Shown here: positions 26,421 through 34,896 of the stretch, one piece after another
Numbering within the stretch: the first letter of the stretch is position 1
How the letters are laid out: each line of letters starts with the position of its first letter
Assembly (NCBI GenBank): GCA_027081275.1
Contig: JALWKV010000068.1
Span: forward strand, 1-57,357
Source: Gammaproteobacteria bacterium
GTDB lineage: Bacteria > Pseudomonadota > Gammaproteobacteria > UWMA-0217
Direction of reading: 5' to 3'
Length of the DNA stretch: 57,357 nucleotides
The notes under the pieces: generated by a model
What the model saw: only the letters and a program-made list of their open reading frames with translations
Databases searched by the model: none
Told to the model about the DNA's origin: nothing
Program-made: the position numbers and the translations under genes

Positions 26421-27398
26421 TCAGAAGTAGCCCGGTCCCGCCTTCTCCTGCTCCTGCTCGGCGGGCGGGCTGGTTGTCGGTTCGCCGGCGTTGTCGGCGG
26501 ATGGTCGCGGCAGTGGTGAGTGGTCGCCGCAATGCTCGGCATAGACCTTCAGCGCTTCCGGCATCCACTGCTCGAAGTTGTGGATGCGGGTCTCCGGGCT
26601 GGGGTGGGTCGAGCTGAACTCGGCGACGTTGCCGCTGCCCGCCTCCTGCATGCGCTGCCACAGCTTTGGCGCCTCGCGCGGATCAAAGCAGGCGCGGGCC
26701 ATGTAGATCAGCCCGATGTAGTCGGCCTCGGTCTCGTGCTTGCGCGAGAACGGCAGCAGCACGCCATACTGGCTGCCCGCGCCCATGGCGCCCATGATGG
26801 CCCGGCGGGTGCCGAAATCCATGTCGCCGAGGGCGACGCTGGCGGCCATCGAGCCGAAGTGGACGAGCTTCTGGTAGGCCATCCGCTCGGCGCCGTGGCG
26901 GGCGATGGCGTGGGCGATCTCGTGCCCCATGATGGCGGCGACGCCATCGGCGTTCCGCGCGATCGGCAGGATGCCGGTATAGAAGGCGACCTTGCCGCCG
27001 GGCAGGGCGAAGGCGTTGATCTGCGGCGAGTCGATCAGGTTGAACTCCCAGTCGAAGCCCGGGTCTTCACTGGCGGCCGCCCTGGCGATGCGCCGGCCGA
27101 CGTCGCGAATCACGTCGAGATTGTGGCCCGAGCGGATCAGATCCGACTGGCGGGCGATCTCGGCCCACGATTGCAGCCCGAGCTGAACCTCCTGCTGGCG
27201 GTCGATATCGACGAGCTGCGAGCGGCCGGTGATCGGCACTGTCTCCTGATGGCTGAAGTAGTAGAATGTGAAATAGCCGGCAAACAGCAGAATCGGTATC
27301 CAGCGCAGGCTGAATCCGCTGCGGCGGCGTCGGCCCCAGGTGCGGCGGGCGGGATACTGGCGATAGGGATAGCGCATGGTGTCTGTCGTCGTGTTCAT
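26421..27398 (-). CDS. M48 family zinc metalloprotease
   Basis: 325-residue membrane-anchored protease. One membrane helix (about 30-48, WIPILLFAGYFTFYYF) follows an Arg-rich N-terminus. The catalytic motif is GHEIAHAIARHGAERM (HEXXH) with the third zinc ligand in RKHETEADYIGL, and the STHPSPETRI segment is typical of the BepA/LoiP/YcaL-like M48C group acting in outer-membrane protein quality control. The acidic Pro/Glu-rich C-terminus ends GPGYF. It is divergent from gmk over a 223-base spacer in which no clear promoter was found. Confidence 0.88.
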   Translation of the reverse strand: MNTTTDTMRYPYRQYPARRTWGRRRRSGFSLRWIPILLFAGYFTFYYFSHQETVPITGRSQLVDIDRQQEVQLGLQSWAEIARQSDLIRSGHNLDVIRDVGRRIARAAASEDPGFDWEFNLIDSPQINAFALPGGKVAFYTGILPIARNADGVAAIMGHEIAHAIARHGAERMAYQKLVHFGSMAASVALGDMDFGTRRAIMGAMGAGSQYGVLLPFSRKHETEADYIGLIYMARACFDPREAPKLWQRMQEAGSGNVAEFSSTHPSPETRIHNFEQWMPEALKVYAEHCGDHSPLPRPSADNAGEPTTSPPAEQEQEKAGPGYF

Positions 27399-27621
27399 TG
27401 GCTGACTACATCATGCAAGTATAACCACGCGGGGCGTTCCCGTTCGGCACGCGCGTGGCCCGTGATGTCCGTTGGCTCTCTTTGCCGCGGCGCGCGCAGA
27501 AAGCATCCCGTAATGTTTGGGGCTTTTCGCAATTATCGGAATTTGAACGAGTATTTCGTCGCTTGCGGTCCGCCGGGCAGCGTGGTCGGGCGTCGCCAAT
27601 CAACAGCAGGAGGATGCAGCC

Positions 27622-28236
27622 TTGTTTTCGGGAACGTTATTTATTGTTTCGGCGCCGTCCGGGGCGGGCAAGAGCAGCCTGGAGAAGGCATTGCTGCAGC
27701 GGGTCGACGGCATCGAGCGGTCGATCTCCCACACCACCCGTCCGCCGCGCCCGGGCGAGCGCGATGGCGTCGATTACCACTTCGTCTCGCGCGAGGATTT
27801 TGAACGGATGGTGGCCCGCGGTGAGTTCCTCGAATACGCCACGGTCTTCGACAACATGTATGGCAGCCTGCGCTCGCTGGTGGAGGAGAAGCTGCGCGCC
27901 GGCATCGATGTCATCATGGACATGGACTGGCAGGGGGCGCGGCAGGTGCGCGAGGCGATGCCCGATGTGGTGACGATCTTCATTCTGCCGCCGTCGCTGG
28001 AGGAGCTGCGCCGCCGTCTGGAAGGTCGCGGTCAGGACAGCGAGGAGGTCATCCAGCGACGCATGCAAAAGGCGCGCGACGAGATCGCTCACTATGTCGA
28101 GTATGACTACCTCGTCGTCAACGATGATTTCGATACCGCGGCCCGGCAGTTGGAGCACATCGTCCGCGCCAGCCGTCTGCGGCTCGGCCCACAACAGGTG
28201 CGCAATGCCGCGATGATCGCATCACTGTTGGGGTGA
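27622..28236 (+). CDS. gmk: Guanylate kinase
   Basis: 204-residue kinase phosphorylating GMP to GDP. Seen: P-loop IVSAPSGAGKSSL at the N-terminus, SHTTRPPRPGERDGVDYHF for GMP binding, and lid residues around RLEGRGQDSEEVIQRRM. The start is TTG at 27622 with AGGAGG 8 bases upstream; the ATG at 27614 is out of frame. Leads the conserved gmk-rpoZ-spoT group, in which guanine-nucleotide supply and (p)ppGpp metabolism are neighbours. Confidence 0.97.
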   Translation: MFSGTLFIVSAPSGAGKSSLEKALLQRVDGIERSISHTTRPPRPGERDGVDYHFVSREDFERMVARGEFLEYATVFDNMYGSLRSLVEEKLRAGIDVIMDMDWQGARQVREAMPDVVTIFILPPSLEELRRRLEGRGQDSEEVIQRRMQKARDEIAHYVEYDYLVVNDDFDTAARQLEHIVRASRLRLGPQQVRNAAMIASLLG

Positions 28237-28269
28237 CGGCTCTGTTGTTGATCGAGCCGAGTCGTTACG

Positions 28270-28299
28270 TTGGCATAAAGCTGCCATTCCCCATACAAT
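28270..28299 (+). promoter_or_regulatory. Sigma-70 promoter of rpoZ
   Basis: -35 TTGGCA (28270-28275), 18-base spacer, -10 TACAAT (28294-28299), 41 bases before the rpoZ ATG. A good match that would drive rpoZ-spoT-ridA independently of gmk. Confidence 0.6.
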
Positions 28300-28340
28300 C
28301 GTCCGATTACACTTGCTGAACTGAAATACTTGGAGAAAAC

Positions 28341-28580
28341 ATGGCTCGCGTTACCGTTGAAGACTGCATGGAGAAGATCACCAACCGTTTCGATCTGGTG
28401 CTGGCGGCGGCCCGTCGGGCGCGTCAGATCTACGCCGGCGCGCAGCCGACGGTCGAGGAGGAGAACGACAAGCCGACGGTGCTGGCGCTGCGGGAGATCG
28501 CCGACGGCAATATCGGCCTCGAAGTGCTCGATCAGCCCGATGACCTGTCCCGCAGCGAAGCGGACATGATCACCTTCTGA
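28341..28580 (+). CDS. rpoZ: RNA polymerase omega subunit
   Basis: 79-residue omega subunit, beginning [29 protein letters not shown] as is universal for the family, with [19 protein letters not shown] in the middle. It helps assemble the beta' subunit and forms part of a ppGpp site, which gives meaning to its place before spoT. GGAG precedes the ATG. Confidence 0.97.
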   Translation: MARVTVEDCMEKITNRFDLVLAAARRARQIYAGAQPTVEEENDKPTVLALREIADGNIGLEVLDQPDDLSRSEADMITF

Positions 28581-28608
28581 AGCTGCGCCGCGCGGCGATC
28601 GACGACCC

Positions 28609-30783
28609 ATGTCCAGTGAGCCACCAGGCCTGAAACCCGAGGAAGAAGGCGTTTCCCTGCGGCATGCTCCGGAGCCGGAACGCTTCCTGGTCAGCGATCT
28701 CTGCGCGATTCTGGAAACCTACCTCGAACCCGAGGAGATCAAGACCATCTACCGCGCTTATCTGGTCGGCGCGGACGCCCACGATGGCCAGCTGCGCGCC
28801 AGCGGCGAGGCCTACATCTATCACCCGCTGGCGGTGGCCCGCATTCTCGCCGAGATGCACATGGACGCGGACAGCATCACCGCCGCGATCCTGCACGATG
28901 TCATCGAGGACACCTCGGTGGAGCGGGAGTACATCAGCGAGCAGTTCGGCGAGGATGTCGCCATGCTCGTCGACGGCGTCAGCAAGCTCACCCACCTCAA
29001 GTTCGACTCCCGCGAGGAGGCCCAGGCCGCCAACTTCCGCAAGATGATGCTGGCGATGGCCAGCGATCTGCGGGTCATCCTCGTCAAGCTGGCCGATCGC
29101 CTCCACAACATGCGCACCATCGGCGTGCTGCGGCCCGACAAGCGCCGGCGCATCGCCCGGGAGACGCTGGAGATCTACGCGCCGATCGCGCAGCGGCTCG
29201 GCATGAGCGCGATCCGGCGCGAACTGGAGCGGCTCGGCTTCGAGGCGCTCTATCCGATGCGCTACCGCGTGCTGGAGGCGTCGGTGCAGCGCGTCAAGGG
29301 GCAGCGCAAGGAGCTGATGCACAAGGTGGAGGGCGCGATCGTCCGCCGGCTCGAGGAGTACGGGATCCAAGCCCGCGTCCACGGCCGCGAGAAGAATCTC
29401 TGGAGCATCTACCGCAAGATGCGCGACAAGCATCTCTCCTTCAGCGAGGTGTTCGATGTCTTCGCGCTGCGCATCGTCGTCGAGAACAAGGACACCTGCT
29501 ATCGCGTGCTCGGCGCCGTGCATACCCTCTACAAGCCGCTGCCGGGCCGCTTCAAGGACTATATCGCCATTCCCAAGGCCAATGGCTACCAGTCGCTGCA
29601 TACCGTGCTGTTCGGGCCGCACGGCATCCCCATCGAGGTACAGATCCGCACCGTGGCGATGGATCGCGTCGCCGAGACCGGCATTGCCGCCCACTGGCAC
29701 TACAAGACCGGCGACGAGCACAGCAACGCGGCGCAGCGGCGCGCCCACGAGTGGCTGCGCACGGTGATGGATCTGCAGCACAACACCGGCAATGCGCTGG
29801 AGTTCATGGAGAACGTCAAGGTCGATCTCTTTCCCGACGAGGTCTACGTCTTCACGCCGCTAGGCGAGATCATGGAGCTGCCGCGTGGCGCCACCGGCCT
29901 TGATTTCGCCTATGCCGTCCATACCGACATCGGCAATTCCTGCGTCGCCATCAAGATTGACCGTCACCTCGCGCCGCTGTCGACGCCGCTGCAGAACGGG
30001 CAGACGGTGGAGGTTCTCACCGCGCCCAATGCGCGTCCCAAGTCGGCCTGGCTCAACTATGTCGTTACCGCCAAGGCGCGCCACAACATCCGCAGCTTTC
30101 TCAAGAACATCCGCCGCCAGGAGGCCGTCGAGCAGGGGCGGCTGCTGCTGGAGAATGCGCTGGCGCAGAAGGGATACCGCGATCCCGAGCTGCCGGAGAC
30201 GCTGGCTGCCGTGCTCGAAGAGCTGGGTTACGCGAAGCCCGAGGACCTGTTCTTCGATATCGGCACCGGCGAGCGCCTGCCGACCGTCGTCGCCGCCAGA
30301 CTGCTGACCGGACGCGAGACGCCGGCCGGCGGCGACAGCGACAGCCCGCTGATCATCGAGGGCGCGGAGGGGATGGTGCTCAACTTCGCCCGCTGCTGCA
30401 CGCCGATCCCCGGCGACCCCATCGTCGGCACGATGACGGCCGGCAAGGGCATCGTCATCCATCGCGCCGAATGCGCCAACGTGCGGCGCATCAGCGACGA
30501 CGGGCGCGTGCTCTCGGTGGAGTGGTCGCCCGATCTGGACGAGGAGTTTCCGGCCTCGATCCGGCTCGTCACCCGCAACGAGCGCGGCGTGCTGGCGCGG
30601 ATCGCCTCGACGATCTCCTCCCAGGGCGCCAACATCTCCGGCGTCACCATCAGCGACGACGATTCCATGGCCTCGACGATCAACATGGTCGTCGAGGTGC
30701 GCAACCGCAAACACCTTGCCGACATCCTGCGCAAGCTCAGAAACATCCCCGAAGTGATGAAGCTGATACGCGCGCTGGGGTAG
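28609..30783 (+). CDS. spoT: Bifunctional (p)ppGpp synthetase/hydrolase
   Basis: 724 residues with the full RelA/SpoT order: HD hydrolase domain (HPLAVARILAEMHMD, AAILHDVIEDT with the HD and ED residues), synthetase domain (GRFKDYIAIPKANGYQSLHT and IEVQIRT), TGS (VYVFTPLGEIMELPRGAT), a zinc-finger/helical part (ARCCTPIPGDPIVG) and a C-terminal ACT domain (RNERGVLARIASTISSQG). The intact HD motif means that it can degrade as well as make the alarmone, hence SpoT and not RelA. Sits 28 bases after rpoZ. Confidence 0.96.
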   Translation: MSSEPPGLKPEEEGVSLRHAPEPERFLVSDLCAILETYLEPEEIKTIYRAYLVGADAHDGQLRASGEAYIYHPLAVARILAEMHMDADSITAAILHDVIEDTSVEREYISEQFGEDVAMLVDGVSKLTHLKFDSREEAQAANFRKMMLAMASDLRVILVKLADRLHNMRTIGVLRPDKRRRIARETLEIYAPIAQRLGMSAIRRELERLGFEALYPMRYRVLEASVQRVKGQRKELMHKVEGAIVRRLEEYGIQARVHGREKNLWSIYRKMRDKHLSFSEVFDVFALRIVVENKDTCYRVLGAVHTLYKPLPGRFKDYIAIPKANGYQSLHTVLFGPHGIPIEVQIRTVAMDRVAETGIAAHWHYKTGDEHSNAAQRRAHEWLRTVMDLQHNTGNALEFMENVKVDLFPDEVYVFTPLGEIMELPRGATGLDFAYAVHTDIGNSCVAIKIDRHLAPLSTPLQNGQTVEVLTAPNARPKSAWLNYVVTAKARHNIRSFLKNIRRQEAVEQGRLLLENALAQKGYRDPELPETLAAVLEELGYAKPEDLFFDIGTGERLPTVVAARLLTGRETPAGGDSDSPLIIEGAEGMVLNFARCCTPIPGDPIVGTMTAGKGIVIHRAECANVRRISDDGRVLSVEWSPDLDEEFPASIRLVTRNERGVLARIASTISSQGANISGVTISDDDSMASTINMVVEVRNRKHLADILRKLRNIPEVMKLIRALG

Positions 30784-30807
30784 CGGCCGGACAAGGAGAA
30801 CAACAGC

Positions 30808-31191
30808 GTGGCAAGAGAAATCATCTCGACCGACAGGGCGCCGCAGGCCATCGGCACCTATTCGCAGGCCGTCAAGGTGGGCGACACCGTCTATCTCTCG
30901 GGTCAGATTCCGCTGGTGCCGGAGACGATGGAGATGGTCGAAGGCGGCATCGAGGAGCAGATCCGGCGCGTCTTCGACAATCTGAGCGCCGTGGCCGAGG
31001 CGGCGGGTGGCTCACTGGCCGATGTTGTCAAGCTCAACGTCTTTCTGACCGATCTGACGCACTTCCCGGTCGTCAATGAAATCATGGCGGGCTATTTCGC
31101 CGAGCCTTATCCGGCCCGTGCCGCCATTGGTGTCGCCGAGCTGCCGAAAGGGGCGGCGGTGGAGATGGACGCGGTGATGGTGCTGTCCTGA
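30808..31191 (+). CDS. ridA: 2-Iminobutanoate/2-iminopropanoate deaminase (RidA/YjgF)
   Basis: 127-residue RidA-family protein that hydrolyses reactive enamine/imine intermediates from PLP enzymes. Seen: [16 protein letters not shown] at the N-terminus, [13 protein letters not shown], and the C-terminal signature [20 protein letters not shown] with the substrate-binding Arg. GTG start with AAGGAGA upstream. Its place after spoT is conserved in gammaproteobacteria. Confidence 0.95.
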   Translation: MAREIISTDRAPQAIGTYSQAVKVGDTVYLSGQIPLVPETMEMVEGGIEEQIRRVFDNLSAVAEAAGGSLADVVKLNVFLTDLTHFPVVNEIMAGYFAEPYPARAAIGVAELPKGAAVEMDAVMVLS

Positions 31192-31211
31192 GGCCCCGGT
31201 AGCCAGCGCCG

Positions 31212-31814
31212 TCAGGGCAGCAGCGCCCACGGCGCGATGGCGCCCGAGCGGTGCAGCTCGACCATCAGCATCACCAGCGCATAGGCGAGAATGAAGCCCA
31301 GCACGTCGCCGACCTCGCGGCGGAAGGTGAGCGGGTTGACCTGCCAGGTCTCCGGTTCCTGAAGCAGGCTCGGGCGGGGCCAGAAGCGCGGCGTGGTGCG
31401 AACGTAGTCGTCGAAGTCGGCGCCGAACTCGCGTCGCAGAAACGACTCCTCGTGACGGATCACATAGGGATAGAACAGCAGGAACAGCGCCGCGGTGCCG
31501 AGTCCGATCGTCAGGCTCTGGGTCGCCATGCCGATCCCGGTAAAGCCGAGAAAGGAGAAGAAATAGAGCGGGTTGCGCGTCATCGAATAGGGGCCGGAGC
31601 GGATCAGCTGCTGGTTCTTGTAGCCCGCGATGTAGAGACTGCACCACAGCCGCCCGGCCACGGCAATGCCCGTCAGCAGCAACCCCAGGAAAGCAAGCAG
31701 CGCGCCCGGCACCGTGCCGGTCAGCCGGCTGCCCGTCAGTATGACCAGCGCAATGAAGGCGGCGCCGACGAGGCGTGAGATCCAGATGCGGTATTTGGCG
31801 ATCAGAGCGTCCAT
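31212..31814 (-). CDS. Isoprenylcysteine methyltransferase-like membrane protein (ICMT/PEMT fold)
   Basis: About 200 residues, with the internal ATG at 31814 preferred over 31841. Several membrane helices; the SAM-binding signature RSGPYSMTRNPLYFFSFLGF (RHP-Y...NP-Y type) at about 72-91 and the following EESFLRREFGADFDDYVRTTPRF match ICMT/PEMT-type methyltransferases. The acceptor is unknown; bacterial relatives are often annotated as protein-S-isoprenylcysteine methyltransferase without evidence. Convergent with ridA. The 31815-32094 stretch beyond it has no recognisable feature. Confidence 0.75.
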   Translation of the reverse strand: MDALIAKYRIWISRLVGAAFIALVILTGSRLTGTVPGALLAFLGLLLTGIAVAGRLWCSLYIAGYKNQQLIRSGPYSMTRNPLYFFSFLGFTGIGMATQSLTIGLGTAALFLLFYPYVIRHEESFLRREFGADFDDYVRTTPRFWPRPSLLQEPETWQVNPLTFRREVGDVLGFILAYALVMLMVELHRSGAIAPWALLP

Positions 31815-32094
31815 GGGGATTCCGGCTTGGCAGCTTGGCAAGGGCCGGGATTATCCCGCAACGCCGGGCAATGTCCAGTGCCGGCGCGCTTCAGGCGCGG
31901 TGGTTGTGGTGATTGCGGTTGAGGTGGCGGATATGCCACTGGAGCCAGTGAATCGCCATCCATATCTATCCGCTGCGGGAACTGGCGGATAATGTCCGGC
32001 TGGCGCCCGATGCGCCTGGCCCGCTATGTCAGCACCACAAAAGCGGGTCGCGCGGATGACGGTGCGGCGAAATGATTTTGTCTTGGCAGCCCTG

Positions 32095-32396
32095 CAACTA
32101 CTCAGCGCCCCAGCCCGCTGCCGCGCGCCCGCGCATGAAAGTAACGGCGTCACCATGAAGCGCCGTTGCAGAATCCTCCTCAATCCGGCTTTGGGAGGGT
32201 GTCGCAAAACGCTCTCCCACGAGGGAGAAGGCGTTGGTACGCCGGTTCAAGCGCAGCGGAACCGGCAGCAGAATTGTCACGAAGTCGCGCCGTTGCCCGG
32301 TCAGCTACGGCTTGATCGGGCCGACTTCTTGTGGCGACAACCTCTGGAAAGGGATGAAGGCCTCGGCGTTGGAGTCGGCAGTAGCTCTTGTCACGC
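32095..32396. mobile_element. Composite repeat E with hairpin core D (copy 1)
   Basis: About 300 bases. The left arm (32095-32172, AACTACTCAGCGCCCCAG...ACGGCGTCACC) and right arm (32353-32396, GGGATGAAGGCCTCGGCGTT...TGTCAC) are inverted matches of the arms at 47671-47750 and 47396-47441. Between the arms here is hairpin core D, while in the other copy the core is the unrelated-looking hairpin array C. Confidence 0.7.
32188..32352. repeat. Hairpin-array repeat D, copy 2
   Basis: Bounded by GGGTGTCGCAAAA and TGGCGACAACC, which can pair to close the array. Internal stems: CGCTCTCCC...GGGAGAAGGCG, GCCGGTTC-aagcgcagcg-GAACCGGC (32241-32266) and GAAGTCG...CGACTTC around GCCCGGTCAGCTACGGCTTGATCGGGC (written as one nested stem). 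Inverted copy of 19574-19745. Confidence 0.72.
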
Positions 32397-32491
32397 ATCC
32401 AGGGCACAAGTCTCTTGGAAGCCGTTTGCTTGACCTGTCGGACGCACTGGACTAGATTTGGGAAAATATTCCCAATTATGAGGGCGGCCTG

Positions 32492-34648
32492 ATGAAAACG
32501 ATACGATCTGCGACATGTCTGCTGCTGGTGGCGCTGCTGGCCAGTGGTTGTCAGCTCACGGCTGGAGATGGTGGCGCGCTGCCGGCCACCGACAATGGCG
32601 GCGGTAGCGATGCTAAGGCCGCCGGAAAGCTGGTGCGCGCCGACAGCGCCAGCCTGCTGGCGCATTTCCGCGATGTGCTCGCGGCCTCGGCCGAGACGGC
32701 AGGCGATGCCGACAAGGCGCCGGCGCTCGAATCGGCGAGCGCCGCCGATGCGGGTGGAACGCCGGTCTCCACCACGAATCTGCAGGAGGCTGGTGTCGAT
32801 GAGGCCGATCTGCTCAAGACCTCGGCGGATGGCAGGTTTATCTATGCCGTGCGTTCCGGTGCGCCGCGTTATGGCGGCGGGCCGATCGTGCTGGAAGATG
32901 GTGCCGCATCGGATGTGCCCGAAATGTCGCCGGCAATCCGGGTGATGGCGGCAAGCGGTGACGGCGCGCTGACCGAGTTGACCTCGATTCCACTGGACGA
33001 TGCCGCTCTGGAGCAGAAGGGGCTCTATCTGCTCGAATCGGCCAACCGGCTGGTGGCGCTCGACCGCTCGGTCGGCTTGGTCTACGCGTACTGGTTTCGG
33101 CCGGGGCATTTCGCGCGCCAGCGCACGCGTCTGCGTTTCATCGACATTGCTGATCCGGCCAAGGCGGCCGTGGTCGGTAGGCTGGGCTTCGATGGCGCGC
33201 TGGTGGCGAGTCGGCGGGTCGGCGATGTGGTCTACCTGGTGCTCAGGCACTATCCCGATCTGTTCATTGACGGGACCAACGCCAAGGGGGAGGGGGCTGC
33301 GCCCGAACTCGATATCGACCGCCTGCTACCGCACTACCGCATCGATGGCGTCGATCAGGGGTTGCTGGTCGAGCCCGGCGCCTGCTACCTCAACCGCGAT
33401 GCCGCGGTGAAGAGCGCCGACGTCATCTCCATTGTCGCCGTCGATCTGCGCAGCGATGGACGCAACTTCAACAGCCGCTGCTATGTGGGCGCGAGCGAAG
33501 CGCTCTACGCCTCGACCCGGGCGCTCTATCTGGCGTCGACGCGGCATCCCTATCGCCATGCTGGCGGTGGCATCGTCTATGACGACGGCGTCACCACCGA
33601 CATCCACAAGTTCGCCTTTGCGGGACTAGACCTCGACTATCGCGGCTCCGCCGAGGTCAAGGGGCATCTCGGCTGGCATCAGGATCAGAAGTCCTTCCGC
33701 TTCAGCGAGTCGGCGAGCGGTGACCTGCGCGTGATCACCTTCAACGAGCCGCGCCGCTTCTTCTTTCCGCAGCCGGTCGACGATGCCGTTACCGTGCCGG
33801 GGGAGGCCGCTGCAACGCGGCCGAAGGAGGAGACGGCCACGCCCGATCCCGGGCAATCGCCGGTACGGCTGACGATCCTGCGCGAAGCAGCGACGCGCGC
33901 GGCGCTGGAGGTGGTGTCGGCCTTGCCCAACCGCGACCGGCCCGAGCCCATCGGACGGCCGGGCGAGCAGCTCTATGGCAGCCGCTACATCGGCGATCGG
34001 GCCTTTCTCGTTACTTTTCGCGTCACCGATCCGCTCTATGTGCTCGATCTCTCCGATCCGACAGACCCGCGCATCGCCGGCGAGCTGAAGATCAGCGGCT
34101 ACTCCGACTATCTCCACCCCGTTACCGAAACGCTGCTGCTCGGCATCGGCAAGGAGGCGATAGCGGCGCCCTCGGTCGGCGCCGGTGATTTCGGCGGCGC
34201 CTGGTACCAGGGCATCAAGCTCTCGCTGATCGACATCTCCGACCCGGCCCGGCCGCGTGAGGTCGACAGGCTCGAAATCGGCAAGCGCGGCACATCGAGC
34301 GCCGCCCTGCAGGCGCACCATGCTGTCACCACGCTGCGCATCGGCGACACGATGCGTGTGGCGTTGCCGATCGAGCTGCACGATACGCCCTCGAAATACG
34401 GCGATCCCGCCTCGCCCAGCTACTACTACGACTACAGCCGGACCGCGCTCTATCGCTTCAACATCGACAGCGCCAGCCAGCGGATCGATGCGACACCGGT
34501 TCCGCTCGTCGTCGCCGACCGCAATGGCGGGGTGCGCGGCAGCTGGAACGATCGCAGCGTCATGATCGGGGATTACGTCCACTACTTCCATGCGGGCCGC
34601 TTTTGGAGCCAGCATTGGGTCGACGGCACGATCGCCGGACCGCGCTAG
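32492..34648 (+). CDS. Beta-propeller domain lipoprotein
   Basis: 718 residues. The N-terminus is a lipoprotein signal peptide with lipobox LLASGC (Cys about residue 20), so it is secreted and membrane-anchored. The rest matches the secreted beta-propeller C-terminal family (PF09826 type): VSTTNLQEAGVDEADLLKT is the family signature (about 93-111), then repeated blades such as LRFIDIADPAKAAVVGRLGFD, YVLDLSDPTDPRIAGELKISG, LSLIDISDPARPREVDRLEIG and the internal GSRYIGDRAFLVTFR. A loop of about 45 residues (PGEAAATRPKEETATPDPGQ) is probably disordered. The function is unknown. Confidence 0.85.
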   Translation: MKTIRSATCLLLVALLASGCQLTAGDGGALPATDNGGGSDAKAAGKLVRADSASLLAHFRDVLAASAETAGDADKAPALESASAADAGGTPVSTTNLQEAGVDEADLLKTSADGRFIYAVRSGAPRYGGGPIVLEDGAASDVPEMSPAIRVMAASGDGALTELTSIPLDDAALEQKGLYLLESANRLVALDRSVGLVYAYWFRPGHFARQRTRLRFIDIADPAKAAVVGRLGFDGALVASRRVGDVVYLVLRHYPDLFIDGTNAKGEGAAPELDIDRLLPHYRIDGVDQGLLVEPGACYLNRDAAVKSADVISIVAVDLRSDGRNFNSRCYVGASEALYASTRALYLASTRHPYRHAGGGIVYDDGVTTDIHKFAFAGLDLDYRGSAEVKGHLGWHQDQKSFRFSESASGDLRVITFNEPRRFFFPQPVDDAVTVPGEAAATRPKEETATPDPGQSPVRLTILREAATRAALEVVSALPNRDRPEPIGRPGEQLYGSRYIGDRAFLVTFRVTDPLYVLDLSDPTDPRIAGELKISGYSDYLHPVTETLLLGIGKEAIAAPSVGAGDFGGAWYQGIKLSLIDISDPARPREVDRLEIGKRGTSSAALQAHHAVTTLRIGDTMRVALPIELHDTPSKYGDPASPSYYYDYSRTALYRFNIDSASQRIDATPVPLVVADRNGGVRGSWNDRSVMIGDYVHYFHAGRFWSQHWVDGTIAGPR

Positions 34649-34717
34649 CGCCGGCACAACGCGCCGGGTCGGTTGCATTGGCCACGGCCCGGATGGATGA
34701 TACGCCTCTGATAAAGA

Positions 34718-34868
34718 GGGCGTCGCAAAAACCCTCTCCCCTCGGGGGAGACGACTGCATGGATGCAGGAGGTAGGGCGACGCAGGAAGCCAAAGCCGGG
34801 GGGGGGAGAGGGGGTAATCCATTGGTTTTCACCCTCTCCCCGACCCTCTCCCTCAAGGGAGAGGGGGC
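34718..34868. repeat. Repeat F, copy 2, with G9 tract, before pyruvate kinase
   Basis: Contains GGGCGTCGCAAAAACCCTC at its left end (the GTCGCAAA terminus shared with repeats C and D), a G9 run (34798-34806), CCATTGGTTTTCACCCTC and CTCTCCCTCAAGGGAGAGG. Direct-orientation match to 19740-19811. Its right edge is 28 bases before the pyk ATG. Confidence 0.7.
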
Positions 34869-34896
34869 GACGCCCTCAGATAATCGAGAGGTATCC

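Noticed and set aside
27455-27973. Plus-strand frame covering the gmk start in another frame
   Set aside because: It is out of frame with the obvious guanylate kinase, and the AGGAGG is better placed for the TTG of gmk.
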